A stretch of 64,000 nt of DNA, from assembly GCF_000092925.1 (NCBI RefSeq), contig NC_014217.1, forward strand, positions 310,001-374,000, given 5' to 3'. Positions within the stretch are counted from its first letter, which is position 1. Each line of letters begins with the position of its first letter. Positions 8,210 to 17,234 of the stretch are shown piece after piece. The stretch comes from Ancylobacter novellus DSM 506. GTDB lineage: Bacteria > Pseudomonadota > Alphaproteobacteria > Rhizobiales > Xanthobacteraceae. The position numbers and the translations under genes are program-made. Below the pieces are notes generated by a model. The model was not told where the DNA came from, did not search any database, and was given only the letters and a program-made list of their open reading frames with translations.

Positions 8210-9088
8210 GTGCTTGCTCCCAATCTCGACGCCGCCCACCCGCTGGAAATCGCCGCCCACGACTACGAGATCGTGCGGCGTGCGGTCGAATATGTGAACC
8301 TGCGCTTCCGCGACCAGCCGGAGGTGGAGGAGATCGCCCGCGCCGCGGGGGTCAACCCGCGCGCGCTCACCGACCTGTTCCGCCGCTGGTGCGGCCTCAC
8401 CCCGAAGGACTTCCTTCAGGCGGTGACCATCGACGCGGCGCGGCGGGTGCTGACCGAATCCGACAATGTGCTCGACGCCGCCTATGAGCTCGGCCTCTCC
8501 GGCCCCGGCCGGCTGCACGACCTGTTCATCGTGCACGAATCCATGTCGCCGGGCGAATGGAAGACCGGCGGCGCCGGCCTCGTGGTGCGCTACGGCTTCC
8601 ACGCCTCGCAATTCGGCATGGCGCTCGCCATGGTGACGCCGCGCGGCCTGTGCGGCCTCGCCTTCGCCGACGAGGGCGAGGAGGACAAGGCGCTCGCCGA
8701 TATGCGCCGGCGCTGGCCGAACGCCCTCTACATCGAGGACCCGATCGCCACCGCGCCCTACGCGGCGCGCATCTTCGATTCGCAGAAATGGAGCCTCGAC
8801 GATCCGCTGCGCATCGTCTTCATCGGCACCGATTTCGAGGTGCGGGTGTGGGAGACGCTGATGCGAATTCCGCTCGGCAAGGCGACCACCTATTCCAACA
8901 TCGCCAGCTGCGTCGAGCGGCCGAGCGCCGCGCGCGCGGTCGGCGCGGCGATCGGCAAGAACCCGATGTCCTTCGTCGTGCCCTGCCACCGCGTTCTCGG
9001 CAAGAACGGCGACCTCACCGGCTATCACTGGGGTCTCACCCGCAAGCGGGCGATACTCGGCTGGGAGGCGGGCCAGCTCTGCAAATAG
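8210..9088 (+). CDS. Ada-like methylated-DNA--protein-cysteine methyltransferase with AraC-type HTH
   Basis: 292 residues from a GTG preceded by AGAGGAG. Residues about 15-110 are an AraC-type double helix-turn-helix (ARAAGVNPRALTDLFRRWCG). The rest is an O6-alkylguanine-DNA alkyltransferase with the active-site motif VPCHRVLG (Cys acceptor) and the preceding helix GKATTYSNIA. It repairs O6-methylguanine by suicidal transfer. Unlike E. coli Ada it lacks the N-terminal zinc/Cys domain that senses methylphosphotriesters, so the classical self-activation cannot operate; the order is HTH then methyltransferase. The separate regulatory trigger is unknown. Confidence 0.88.
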   Translation: MLAPNLDAAHPLEIAAHDYEIVRRAVEYVNLRFRDQPEVEEIARAAGVNPRALTDLFRRWCGLTPKDFLQAVTIDAARRVLTESDNVLDAAYELGLSGPGRLHDLFIVHESMSPGEWKTGGAGLVVRYGFHASQFGMALAMVTPRGLCGLAFADEGEEDKALADMRRRWPNALYIEDPIATAPYAARIFDSQKWSLDDPLRIVFIGTDFEVRVWETLMRIPLGKATTYSNIASCVERPSAARAVGAAIGKNPMSFVVPCHRVLGKNGDLTGYHWGLTRKRAILGWEAGQLCK

Positions 9089-9109
9089 GGCGTGCTCGGC
9101 GCGGGGCCT

Positions 9110-9550
9110 CTACTCCGCCGGCACCGGCCGGCGGCGCGTCTCGCGCACCGGGAAGATCACGTCATAGGCCCAGTTGAACAGGAAGGCGTAGATCAGGAAG
9201 AAGCCCGCCAGGGCGACGTCCATGAGGAACGCCTCGACGAGGCCGATGCGCAGATACCAGGCGATGAACGGCACCAGCACCGCCAGCAGGCCGGCCTCGA
9301 ACAACAGCGCGTGAACGACGCGCAGCCCGAGGGTCTTGCGCACCGAGCCGCGCAGCCGCGCCAGCGCGTGGTCGAAGCCGAGATTGAACAGGTAGTTCCA
9401 GCTGGCGGCGATGAGGGCGGCGCCGGCGCCGACCACGCCCATCTCCGTCATCGGCAGGCCGAACACCCACGCCCCGAGGGGCGTGATGATCGACAGGGCG
9501 ATGATCTCGAAGATGACGACGTGGCGGATGCGGTCGGCGGGGGTACGCAT
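9110..9550 (-). CDS. PACE family multidrug/cation efflux protein
   Basis: 146 residues from the ATG with an AGAGGAAG ribosome binding site; upstream in-frame ATGs at 9568 and 9634 are less well placed. Two tandem bacterial transmembrane-pair units are visible, each with two helices: the first begins RIRHVVIFEIIALSIITPLGAW, split here as RIRHVVIFEIIAL and SIITPLGAW; the second begins LGLRVVHALLFEAGLL. The conserved Glu in the first helix (FEIIAL) is expected to carry protons. PACE proteins such as AceI export chlorhexidine or short diamines. No regulator is adjacent. Confidence 0.85.
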   Translation of the reverse strand: MRTPADRIRHVVIFEIIALSIITPLGAWVFGLPMTEMGVVGAGAALIAASWNYLFNLGFDHALARLRGSVRKTLGLRVVHALLFEAGLLAVLVPFIAWYLRIGLVEAFLMDVALAGFFLIYAFLFNWAYDVIFPVRETRRRPVPAE

Positions 9551-9668
9551 GACGGTCTTCCTCTGCATATCGGGCCGTCCCGACTGCGATCCCGGAACGG
9601 GGGAAGCCGTCTTCACGCTGCTCATATGGGACACGATGTCGTCTTCGCAAGCCGCCTCCGCGGGCGGC

Positions 9669-10292
9669 TCAACCCGCCAGATCGACCACGCTCTCTATGG
9701 TGGAATCCGGCTTCAGCCGGTAGATCACCGGCACGCCGGTCAGAAGCTCGCGCTTCATGATGCTCTCCGGCGTGTGCTTCTCCAGCACCATGATCAGCGC
9801 CCGCAGCGAATTGCCATGCGCCACCACCAGCGTGCGGTTGCCCTGAAGCACCTTGGGCAGGATCTCGGTGACGTAATAGGGCAGGGTGCGGGCGATGGTG
9901 TCCTTCAGGCTCTCGCCGCCGGGCGGGGGCACGTCGTAGGAGCGGCGCCAGATATGCACCTGCTCCTCGCCCCACTTCACGCGGGCATCGTCCTTGTTGA
10001 GGCCGGAGAGCTCGCCATAGTCGCGCTCGTTCAGCGCGAGGTTCTCGATGGTCGGCAGGCCGGTCTGGCCGAGCTCGGCCAGCGCCAGGTCCAGCGTCTT
10101 CTGCGCCCGCGACAGCTTGGAGGTGAAGGCGATGTCGAAGGTGTAGCCGTCCGCCTTCAGCCGCTTGCCCGCCGTCTTCGCCTCCTCGACGCCGAGCTCG
10201 GTCAGGTCCGGGTCGCGCCAGCCGGTGAACAGGTTCTTCAGGTTCCACTCGCTCTGGCCGTGGCGGACGAGCACGAGAAGGCGTTCGGACAT
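9669..10292 (-). CDS. gpmA: 2,3-bisphosphoglycerate-dependent phosphoglycerate mutase
   Basis: 207 residues, the short form usual in alphaproteobacteria. The phosphohistidine motif [10 protein letters not shown] is near the N-terminus, the second catalytic His is in [11 protein letters not shown], and [14 protein letters not shown] is a family signature. It interconverts 3- and 2-phosphoglycerate in glycolysis and gluconeogenesis in the cytosol. It lies 18 bases downstream of dapB on the same strand, so the two are probably cotranscribed, an arrangement seen in other Hyphomicrobiales. Confidence 0.95.
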   Translation of the reverse strand: MSERLLVLVRHGQSEWNLKNLFTGWRDPDLTELGVEEAKTAGKRLKADGYTFDIAFTSKLSRAQKTLDLALAELGQTGLPTIENLALNERDYGELSGLNKDDARVKWGEEQVHIWRRSYDVPPPGGESLKDTIARTLPYYVTEILPKVLQGNRTLVVAHGNSLRALIMVLEKHTPESIMKRELLTGVPVIYRLKPDSTIESVVDLAG

Positions 10293-10310
10293 CGATCGGT
10301 CTCCAGTGGA

Positions 10311-11126
10311 TCAGAAGTCGGCGAGGCCGAGCACGTCGGCCATGGAATAGAGCCCCGGCTTGCGCCCGCGCGCCCAGCGGGCGGCCGCGAGCGCGCCACG
10401 GGCGAAGATGCCCCGGTCCTCGGCCTTGTGGGCGAGCTCGATGCGCTCGGCCTGCCCGGCGAAGATGACGTTGTGCTCGCCGACCACCGAGCCGCCGCGC
10501 AGCGTGGCGAAGCCGATGTCGCCGGCCTTGCGCGCGCCGGTGTGGCCGTGGCGGGTGAAGACGCCGTTCTCCTCCAGCGTGACGCCGCGCCCCTGCGCCG
10601 CCGCCTGGCCGAGCAGCAGCGCCGTGCCGGATGGCGCGTCGATCTTGCGGTTGTGGTGCATTTCGAGCACCTCGATGTCGAAGCCTTCGTCGAGCGTGCG
10701 CGCCACCCGCCGCACCAGCGCCGCCAGCAGGTTCACGCCGAGGCTCATATTGCCGGACTTGACGATGGCGGCATGACGCGAGGCGGCAGCGATCTTCTCC
10801 TCGTCCTCGGGCGAGAAGCCGGTGGTGCCGATGACGTGGACGATGCGGGCCTGCGCGGCGAGCGCGGCATAGCCCACCGTCGCCTGCGGCACGGTGAAGT
10901 CGATTACCCCGTCGGCAGCGGCGAAATGGGTGAGCGCGTCGTCCGAGATCTTGACGCCGAGCGGCGGCAGGCCGGCGAGCTCGCCGGCGTCGCGGCCGAT
11001 GAACTCGCTGCCGGGCTGGTCGATGGCGCCGACGAGAAGCAGGTCCGGAGCCTCGTCGACGGCGCGGATCAACACCCGACCCATCCGTCCCGAAGCCCCG
11101 ACGACGACGAGCCGCATCTGCGTCAT
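10311..11126 (-). CDS. dapB: 4-hydroxy-tetrahydrodipicolinate reductase
   Basis: 271 residues (E. coli 273). The start [16 protein letters not shown] places the NAD(P)-binding GxxGxxG motif at once; an upstream in-frame ATG at 11216 adds 30 non-conserved residues and is rejected. The catalytic region [15 protein letters not shown] contains the His and Lys of the DapB signature E(L)HHxxKxDAPSGTA, here with Arg-Lys. It reduces the dihydrodipicolinate precursor in lysine and meso-diaminopimelate synthesis. First gene of a dapB-gpmA pair; divergent from the ilv leader region. Confidence 0.96.
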   Translation of the reverse strand: MTQMRLVVVGASGRMGRVLIRAVDEAPDLLLVGAIDQPGSEFIGRDAGELAGLPPLGVKISDDALTHFAAADGVIDFTVPQATVGYAALAAQARIVHVIGTTGFSPEDEEKIAAASRHAAIVKSGNMSLGVNLLAALVRRVARTLDEGFDIEVLEMHHNRKIDAPSGTALLLGQAAAQGRGVTLEENGVFTRHGHTGARKAGDIGFATLRGGSVVGEHNVIFAGQAERIELAHKAEDRGIFARGALAAARWARGRKPGLYSMADVLGLADF

Positions 11127-11241
11127 GACAGGCTGAACTCCCAGGCCGGATTCCATCATCCCGCGGGCGGTATAGCGGCCTTCGCCTGCCACGAAAAGTG
11201 CGCGATCCGCATGCATTCTCTGCGTCAGGTTGCGGACCGGC

Positions 11242-11270
11242 TTGACGCGAGAAGCGGGTACCTGTACAGG
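11242..11270 (+). promoter_or_regulatory. Candidate ilvBH promoter
   Basis: TTGACG (11242-11247) and TACAGG (11265-11270) are separated by exactly 17 bases, about 35 bases before the leader peptide gene. The -10 box is imperfect but is preceded by TG. It would give a leader transcript of about 190 nt before ilvB. Confidence 0.5.
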
Positions 11271-11301
11271 TCGCGCAACTTTACGAAGGAGCGGCGCTCA
11301 G

Positions 11302-11358
11302 ATGCGCAAGAATATTATCCTTATCGTAGGACGGCGCGTCGCCGCGGAGCTTGCCTGA
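11302..11358 (+). CDS. ilvB leader peptide (transcription attenuator)
   Basis: An 18-codon reading frame, MRKNIILIVGRRVAAELA, starts 10 bases after AAGGAG and ends with TGA. Five consecutive codons encode Ile-Ile-Leu-Ile-Val, the amino acids whose synthesis starts with the downstream ilvB product. A GC-rich hairpin with a U-run lies 36 bases after the stop. This is the classical layout of ribosome-mediated attenuation: when charged Ile/Leu/Val tRNAs are scarce the ribosome stalls on the run and the terminator fails to form. Function is inferred from layout; it is too short for normal gene finding. Confidence 0.85.
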   Translation: MRKNIILIVGRRVAAELA

Positions 11359-11385
11359 CGGCTGCTCCGCCCAACGGTGACGCGC
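11334..11385 (+). promoter_or_regulatory. Attenuator leader stem
   Basis: GCGCGTCGCCG (11334-11344) can pair with CGGTGACGCGC (11375-11385) as an 11-bp stem with one G-U pair. It encloses a second stem, GCGGAGC (11344-11350) with GCTCCGC (11364-11370). The left arms lie inside the leader peptide codons, so a translating or stalled ribosome would disrupt them. The competing antiterminator pairing was not resolved by eye. Confidence 0.55.
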
Positions 11386-11393
11386 GGAAAAAT

Positions 11394-11413
11394 GGCCCCT
11401 GACGGGGCCTTTT
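11394..11413 (+). terminator. Attenuator terminator before ilvB
   Basis: GGCCCC (11394-11399), a four-base TGAC loop, GGGGCC (11404-11409), then TTTT. This rho-independent hairpin stands 57 bases before the ilvB start and 36 bases after the leader peptide stop, where an attenuator terminator is expected. Confidence 0.85.
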
Positions 11414-11470
11414 GATTTTCTGGACCTTCGAACAGCAGCAACGAACGACGAGTTCAAAAGGAACAAGACC

Positions 11471-13231
11471 ATGATGCGCGAGATGACCGGCGCCGAAATG
11501 GTGATGCAGGCCCTGATCGATCAGGGCGTCGAGCACATGTTCGGCTATCCCGGCGGCGCGGTGCTGCCGATCTACGACGCCATGTTCCACCAGAACCAGG
11601 TCCGCCATGTGCTCGTGCGCCACGAGCAGGGCGCGGTCCACATGGCGGAAGGCTATGCCCGCTCCTCCGGCAAGGTCGGCGTCGTCCTCGTCACCTCCGG
11701 TCCCGGCGCCACCAATGCGGTGACCGGCCTGACCGACGCGCTGCTCGATTCCATCCCGCTCGTCTGCATTACCGGCCAGGTCCCGACGCATCTCATCGGC
11801 ACCGACGCTTTCCAGGAGTGCGACACGGTCGGCATTACCCGGCCCTGCACCAAGCACAACTACCTGGTCCGCGACGTCAATGACCTCGCGCGCATCATGC
11901 ACGAGGCCTTCTATGTCGCGCAGAACGGGCGTCCCGGCCCGGTCGTCGTCGACATCCCGAAGGACGTGCAGTTCGCCAAGGGCATGTATGTCGGCCCCGA
12001 GAACATCCAGCACAAGACCTACCAGCCGCGCCTGAAGGGCGACCCGGAGAAGATCAAGGCCGCGGTCGAGCTGCTGGCCAAGGCCAAGCGGCCGGTGCTC
12101 TACACCGGCGGCGGCGTCATCAATTCCGGCCCCGAGGCGAGCCGCCTGCTGCGCGAGTTCGCTCGCCTCTCCGGCTATCCGGTGACCTCGACGCTGATGG
12201 GCCTCGGCGCCTTCCCGGCCTCCGACAAGCAGTGGCTGGGCATGCTCGGCATGCACGGCACCTACGAGGCCAACATGTCCATGCATGACTGCGACGTCAT
12301 GCTGTGCATCGGCGCGCGCTTCGACGACCGCATCACCGGCCGCGTCGACGCCTTCTCGCCGAACTCGAAGAAGATCCACATCGACATCGACCCGTCCTCG
12401 ATCAACAAGAACGTCAAGGTCGACCTGCCGATCATCGGCGACGTCAGGCATGTGCTGGAGGACATCCTCACCGTCTGGCGCGGCATGAAGGTCGAGCCCG
12501 ACCGGCAGGCGATCGCCTCCTGGTGGGGCCAGATTGACCGCTGGCGCGCGCGCAAGTCGCTGGCCTTCCAGCCGGGCGACCGCATCATCAAGCCGCAGCA
12601 GGCGGTCAAGGCGCTCTACGATGCGGTGAAGGACAAGGACGTCTACATCACCACCGAGGTCGGCCAGCACCAGATGTGGGCGGCGCAGCACTTCCACTTC
12701 GAGGAGCCGAACCGCTGGATGACCTCCGGCGGCCTCGGCACCATGGGCTACGGCCTGCCGGCCGCCATCGGCGTGCAGGTGGCACATCCGAACAGCCTCG
12801 TCATCGACATCGCCGGCGAGGCCTCGATCCAGATGTGCCTGCAGGAACTCTCGACCGCGCTGCAGTTCAACCTGCCGGTCAAGATTTTCGTGCTGAACAA
12901 CGAGTATATGGGCATGGTGCGCCAGTGGCAGGACCTGCTGCATGGCGGGCGCTATTCGCATTCCTATTCGGAATCGCTGCCCGACTTCGTGAAGCTGGCG
13001 GAAGCCTATGGCGCGGTGGGCCTGCGCTGTTCCAACCCCGCCGACCTCGACGGCACCATTCAGGAGATGATCAATGTCGACCGGCCGGTGCTGTTCGACT
13101 GCCTCGTCGACAAGATGGAGAATTGCCTGCCGATGATCCCGTCGGGCAAGCCGCATAACGAGATGATCCTGCCCGATCATCCCGAGGCGCTCGACGAGGC
13201 CATCAGCGAGGAAGGCAAGATGCTGGTGTGA
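11471..13231 (+). CDS. ilvB: Acetolactate synthase large subunit
   Basis: 586 residues. Begins MMREMTGAEMVMQALIDQGV, followed by FGYPGGAVLPIYDA, the acetohydroxyacid synthase N-terminal signature. The ThDP-activating Glu lies in VRHEQGAVHMAEGYAR. The C-terminal ThDP motif starts GEASIQMCLQEL (Gly-Glu instead of the commoner Gly-Asp) and continues to FVLNNEYMGMVRQWQ. It condenses two pyruvates, or pyruvate with 2-oxobutyrate, in the first step of valine, leucine and isoleucine synthesis, and forms a complex with the IlvH regulatory subunit encoded 160 bases downstream. An AAAGGAAC site precedes the ATG. Control is by the attenuator upstream. Confidence 0.96.
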   Translation: MMREMTGAEMVMQALIDQGVEHMFGYPGGAVLPIYDAMFHQNQVRHVLVRHEQGAVHMAEGYARSSGKVGVVLVTSGPGATNAVTGLTDALLDSIPLVCITGQVPTHLIGTDAFQECDTVGITRPCTKHNYLVRDVNDLARIMHEAFYVAQNGRPGPVVVDIPKDVQFAKGMYVGPENIQHKTYQPRLKGDPEKIKAAVELLAKAKRPVLYTGGGVINSGPEASRLLREFARLSGYPVTSTLMGLGAFPASDKQWLGMLGMHGTYEANMSMHDCDVMLCIGARFDDRITGRVDAFSPNSKKIHIDIDPSSINKNVKVDLPIIGDVRHVLEDILTVWRGMKVEPDRQAIASWWGQIDRWRARKSLAFQPGDRIIKPQQAVKALYDAVKDKDVYITTEVGQHQMWAAQHFHFEEPNRWMTSGGLGTMGYGLPAAIGVQVAHPNSLVIDIAGEASIQMCLQELSTALQFNLPVKIFVLNNEYMGMVRQWQDLLHGGRYSHSYSESLPDFVKLAEAYGAVGLRCSNPADLDGTIQEMINVDRPVLFDCLVDKMENCLPMIPSGKPHNEMILPDHPEALDEAISEEGKMLV

Positions 13232-13251
13232 CGGCTCGGCCGCTGTAACCA

Positions 13252-13332
13252 CGTCATGGCCGGGCTTGGCCCGGCCATCCACGACTTAAAGCCGGCCGAA
13301 TTCGTGGATCCCCGGACCAAGCCCGGGGATGA
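13252..13332. repeat. Paired palindromic repeat (RIME-like), copy 2
   Basis: GTCATGGCCGGGCTTGGCC... pairs in inverted sense with ...GGACCAAGCCCGGGGATGAC around CCACGAC/TCGTGG inner arms. It is the same type as copy 1 in opposite order of arms and occupies most of the gap between ilvB and ilvH, inside what should be one operon. Confidence 0.75.
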
Positions 13333-13391
13333 CAGACAGAAGACTTGACGCCGATCCCGACTTTTTCAGTAGCGCCTTTTCAGAGTTCCCC

Positions 13392-13907
13392 ATGCCCCCG
13401 GTCCAAGAACCCGCCGAACGCCACACCCTCTCCATGCTGGTCGACAACGAGCCGGGCGTGCTTGCCCGCATCGTCGGCCTGTTCTCCGGGCGCGGCTACA
13501 ACATCGACAGCCTCACCGTCTCCGAGGTCAGCCACGCCTCGCACCTGTCGCGCATCACCGTGGTGACCACCGGCGCGCCGCCGATCATCGAGCAGATCAA
13601 GAGCCAGCTCGACCGGCTGGTGCCGGTGCACAAGGTCGTCGACCTCACCGTGGTCGGCAAGGCGGTGGAGCGCGAGCTCGCCCTCATCAAGGTGCGCGGC
13701 AAGGGCGAGATCAGGCAGGAGGCGCTCTTGATCGCCGAGAGCTTCCGCGCCCGCACCGTGGACACGACGCTGGAGAGCTTCGTGTTTGAGATCACCGGCA
13801 AGCCGGAGAAGATCGACCAGTTCGTCTCGCTGCTGGAGCCGCTCGGCCTCGTCGAGGTCTCGCGCACCGGCGTCGCCGCCATAGGCCGCGGCCCGGACGG
13901 CATGTAG
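13392..13907 (+). CDS. ilvH: Acetolactate synthase small (regulatory) subunit
   Basis: 171 residues from MPPVQEPAERHTL; an in-frame start 63 bases upstream is non-conserved. The N-terminal ACT domain reads LVDNEPGVLARIVGLFSGRG and YNIDSLTVS, the valine-binding signature. The C-terminal AHAS subunit domain follows. The subunit activates IlvB and makes it sensitive to valine feedback. It is separated from ilvB by a palindromic repeat. Its stop lies 32 bases from the stop of the convergent DUF924 gene, with a small tandem duplication in between. Confidence 0.96.
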   Translation: MPPVQEPAERHTLSMLVDNEPGVLARIVGLFSGRGYNIDSLTVSEVSHASHLSRITVVTTGAPPIIEQIKSQLDRLVPVHKVVDLTVVGKAVERELALIKVRGKGEIRQEALLIAESFRARTVDTTLESFVFEITGKPEKIDQFVSLLEPLGLVEVSRTGVAAIGRGPDGM

Positions 13908-13910
13908 CCT

Positions 13911-13970
13911 CAGCCGGCGAAGCCGCCAGCCTTGAGGTGTCAGCCGGCGAAGCCGCCGGCCTTGAGGAAG
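13911..13970. repeat. Tandem 30-bp duplication of a gene 3' end
   Basis: Two copies of CAGCCGGCGAAGCCGCC(A/G)GCC with TTGAGG lie head to tail with a period of 30 bases (13911-13940 and 13941-13970). They differ at one position in the shared 27 bases. The right copy forms the last nine codons and stop of the minus-strand DUF924 gene; the left copy lies beyond its stop and carries a second, redundant stop. Confidence 0.85.
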
Positions 13971-14488
13971 GCGTGCTCCTCTTCCGAGGTGTCGCGGCCG
14001 AGCACGGGATTGCGGTGCGGGAAGCGGCCGAAGTCGCGGATGATGTCGCGGTGGATCACCGCGTACATGGTGCCTTCCTCGTCGCCCGACGCCTCGCACA
14101 GGGCGATGCAGCGCTCCTGGTCGGCCAGCGCCTCCGAATGCATGAACGGCATGTAGATGAAGCGCCGTTCCAGCGTGTCGAACTCCATGTCGAAGCCTTG
14201 CGCGACGGCGTGGTCGGCGACGGCGCGCGCCTTCTCATCGGTGGCGAAGGCGCGCGGTGAGTTGCGGAACAGGTTGCGCGGGAACTGGTCGAGCAGGAGC
14301 AGCAGTGCGTAGCTGCCTTCCGCCGTCTGCGCCCATCCGTCGAGCTCGCCGGCGGCGGCGGCCTCATGGGCGGCGAGGAAGCGGGCGCGGATGGCCGCAT
14401 CGAAGGCGTCGTCCTTCTCGAACCATTTGTCCGGCCCGGCCTCGCGCCAGAAGGCGATGATCTCGGCGGCAGTTGGAAGGCTCATCAC
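13940..14488 (-). CDS. DUF924 family protein
   Basis: 182 residues. The sequence IIAFWREAGPDKWFEKDDAFD at the start (seen as IIAFWREAGPDKWF and EKDDAFD), LLLLDQFPRNLFRNSPRAF in the middle and RRFIYMPFMHSEALADQE further on are the hallmarks of DUF924, an all-helical, TPR-like cytosolic family of unknown function. GGAG precedes the ATG-ATG start. It is convergent with ilvH and divergent from the TetR gene at 14638. Its 3' end has been tandemly duplicated. Nothing in the sequence links it to branched-chain amino acid synthesis. Confidence 0.82.
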   Translation of the reverse strand: MMSLPTAAEIIAFWREAGPDKWFEKDDAFDAAIRARFLAAHEAAAAGELDGWAQTAEGSYALLLLLDQFPRNLFRNSPRAFATDEKARAVADHAVAQGFDMEFDTLERRFIYMPFMHSEALADQERCIALCEASGDEEGTMYAVIHRDIIRDFGRFPHRNPVLGRDTSEEEHAFLKAGGFAG

Positions 14489-14607
14489 GGTCTCCGTTCG
14501 GCAATGGCACGGCTCCGCTCAGATAGCTTCCGCAGCGTGAAATTTCGAGGGCCGGCGCGGCGGGACGGACTCTACTTGCGGAGCGGGGCGCCCTGCTGTA
14601 GACGGAA

Positions 14608-14625
14608 CCGTAACGTACGGTACGG
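14608..14625. promoter_or_regulatory. Candidate TetR operator
   Basis: CCGTA-ACG-TACGG (14608-14620) is a perfect 5-bp inverted repeat, followed at once by a further TACGG (14621-14625). It lies 13-30 bases before the start of the TetR-family gene, so autorepression is the natural reading. It also lies in the gap shared with the divergent DUF924 gene. Confidence 0.5.
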
Positions 14626-14637
14626 ACATTTTCCCGC

Positions 14638-16334
<1,697 letters not shown>

Positions 16335-16361
16335 GCTTGGTCTGCAACTCCTACGGACAAC

Positions 16362-16535
16362 GTCATGGCCGGGTTAGTCCCGGCCATGTGCGTTTCAGTT
16401 CCAGAGACGTCGTCATCCCGGACGGCCGCAGGCCGATCCGGGATCGCGCAAACGTTGGAGAGCGATCCCGGCTCTCCGCTTCGCGGAGCCTGCCCTTGGG
16501 CTTGCCGAAGGCAAGACCCGATGGGCCGGCATGAC
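16362..16535. repeat. Palindromic repeat mosaic, copy 3, in a 368-base gap
   Basis: This gene-free stretch between ilvC and dedA holds a short palindrome GTCATGGCCGGGTTAGTCC... (about 16362-16386). A second composite element follows, with GTCATCCCGGACGGCCGCAG, GATCCGGGATCGCG and a terminal CCGGCATGAC (about 16410-16535). The latter type recurs near 25,100 and 42,730. No gene-like signal was seen in the rest of the gap. Confidence 0.65.
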
Positions 16536-16702
16536 GAATACCTGGAGCGGCGGTTTTGTTGTGTCAGGATGACCGCCAACCCCGCACCGGCAGCCCATCT
16601 TGCGTTTCGCCGTGACGGGGGCGGCAATCGAGGCAAGACCGCCGTCTCAACTCTCGCGCGAAGAGAGGCGGACGTGCAAATGCTGATTTGTGATGGAAGC
16701 CA

Positions 16703-17227
16703 TCACCACCCTAGCAGCTTCACCGCCGCCGCGCCGGGCGCGAGCAGGAGGAAGGCCCAGACCATGGCGGAGGTGACGTTCGCCATCTGGAAGATCAGGT
16801 GCGGCATGCCGAACATGCCGGCGACCAGCGGCACCACGGCGCGTAAGGGCCCGAAGAAGCGGCCGATGAAGACGCTCCAACTTCCATAGCTGCGGAAGAA
16901 GCGCTCGCCGCGCGCCAGCATCTCCGGATAGTTGCGCAGCGGCCAGATATGGCGGGCGCTGTCCTTGAAATGGCGGCCGATCCAGTAGGACAACGCGTCG
17001 CCCAGTGACGCTCCGGCGACCGCCGCCGCCCAGACCGGCGCGAAGGGCGCGCCGCCGGCCTCGATGATCGGGCCTAGCCCGATCAGCACGAAGGTGGCGG
17101 GGAAGAACAGCGACAGCACGGCGATGGATTCGCCGAAGGCCAGCGCGAAGGCAATGTAGGGCGCCCAGTGTGCATGCGCCTCGACGAAGGCGAGCATCTC
17201 GCGGGCATAGCTCTCCAGCTCGATCAA
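16703..17227 (-). CDS. DedA family membrane protein
   Basis: 174 residues with four to five hydrophobic segments. The signature FGESIAVLSLFFPATFVLIG near the start, then GASLGDALSYWIGR and later FFGPLRAVVPLVAGMFGM, defines the DedA/SNARE-associated family (undecaprenyl-phosphate or phosphatidylethanolamine flippases in several bacteria). The conserved Glu (FGES), Asp (GDALSYWIG) and the Arg of GRFFGPLR are present. It starts 7 bases after the end of the PuuB-like gene on the same strand, so it is probably the last gene of that transcription unit, although its function is general membrane homeostasis. Confidence 0.85.
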   Translation of the reverse strand: MIELESYAREMLAFVEAHAHWAPYIAFALAFGESIAVLSLFFPATFVLIGLGPIIEAGGAPFAPVWAAAVAGASLGDALSYWIGRHFKDSARHIWPLRNYPEMLARGERFFRSYGSWSVFIGRFFGPLRAVVPLVAGMFGMPHLIFQMANVTSAMVWAFLLLAPGAAAVKLLGW

Positions 17228-17234
17228 TCCGCCC

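Noticed and set aside
13345..13373. TTGACG before ilvH considered as an ilvH promoter
   Set aside because: No acceptable -10 hexamer at 16-18 bases; readthrough from ilvB is equally likely.
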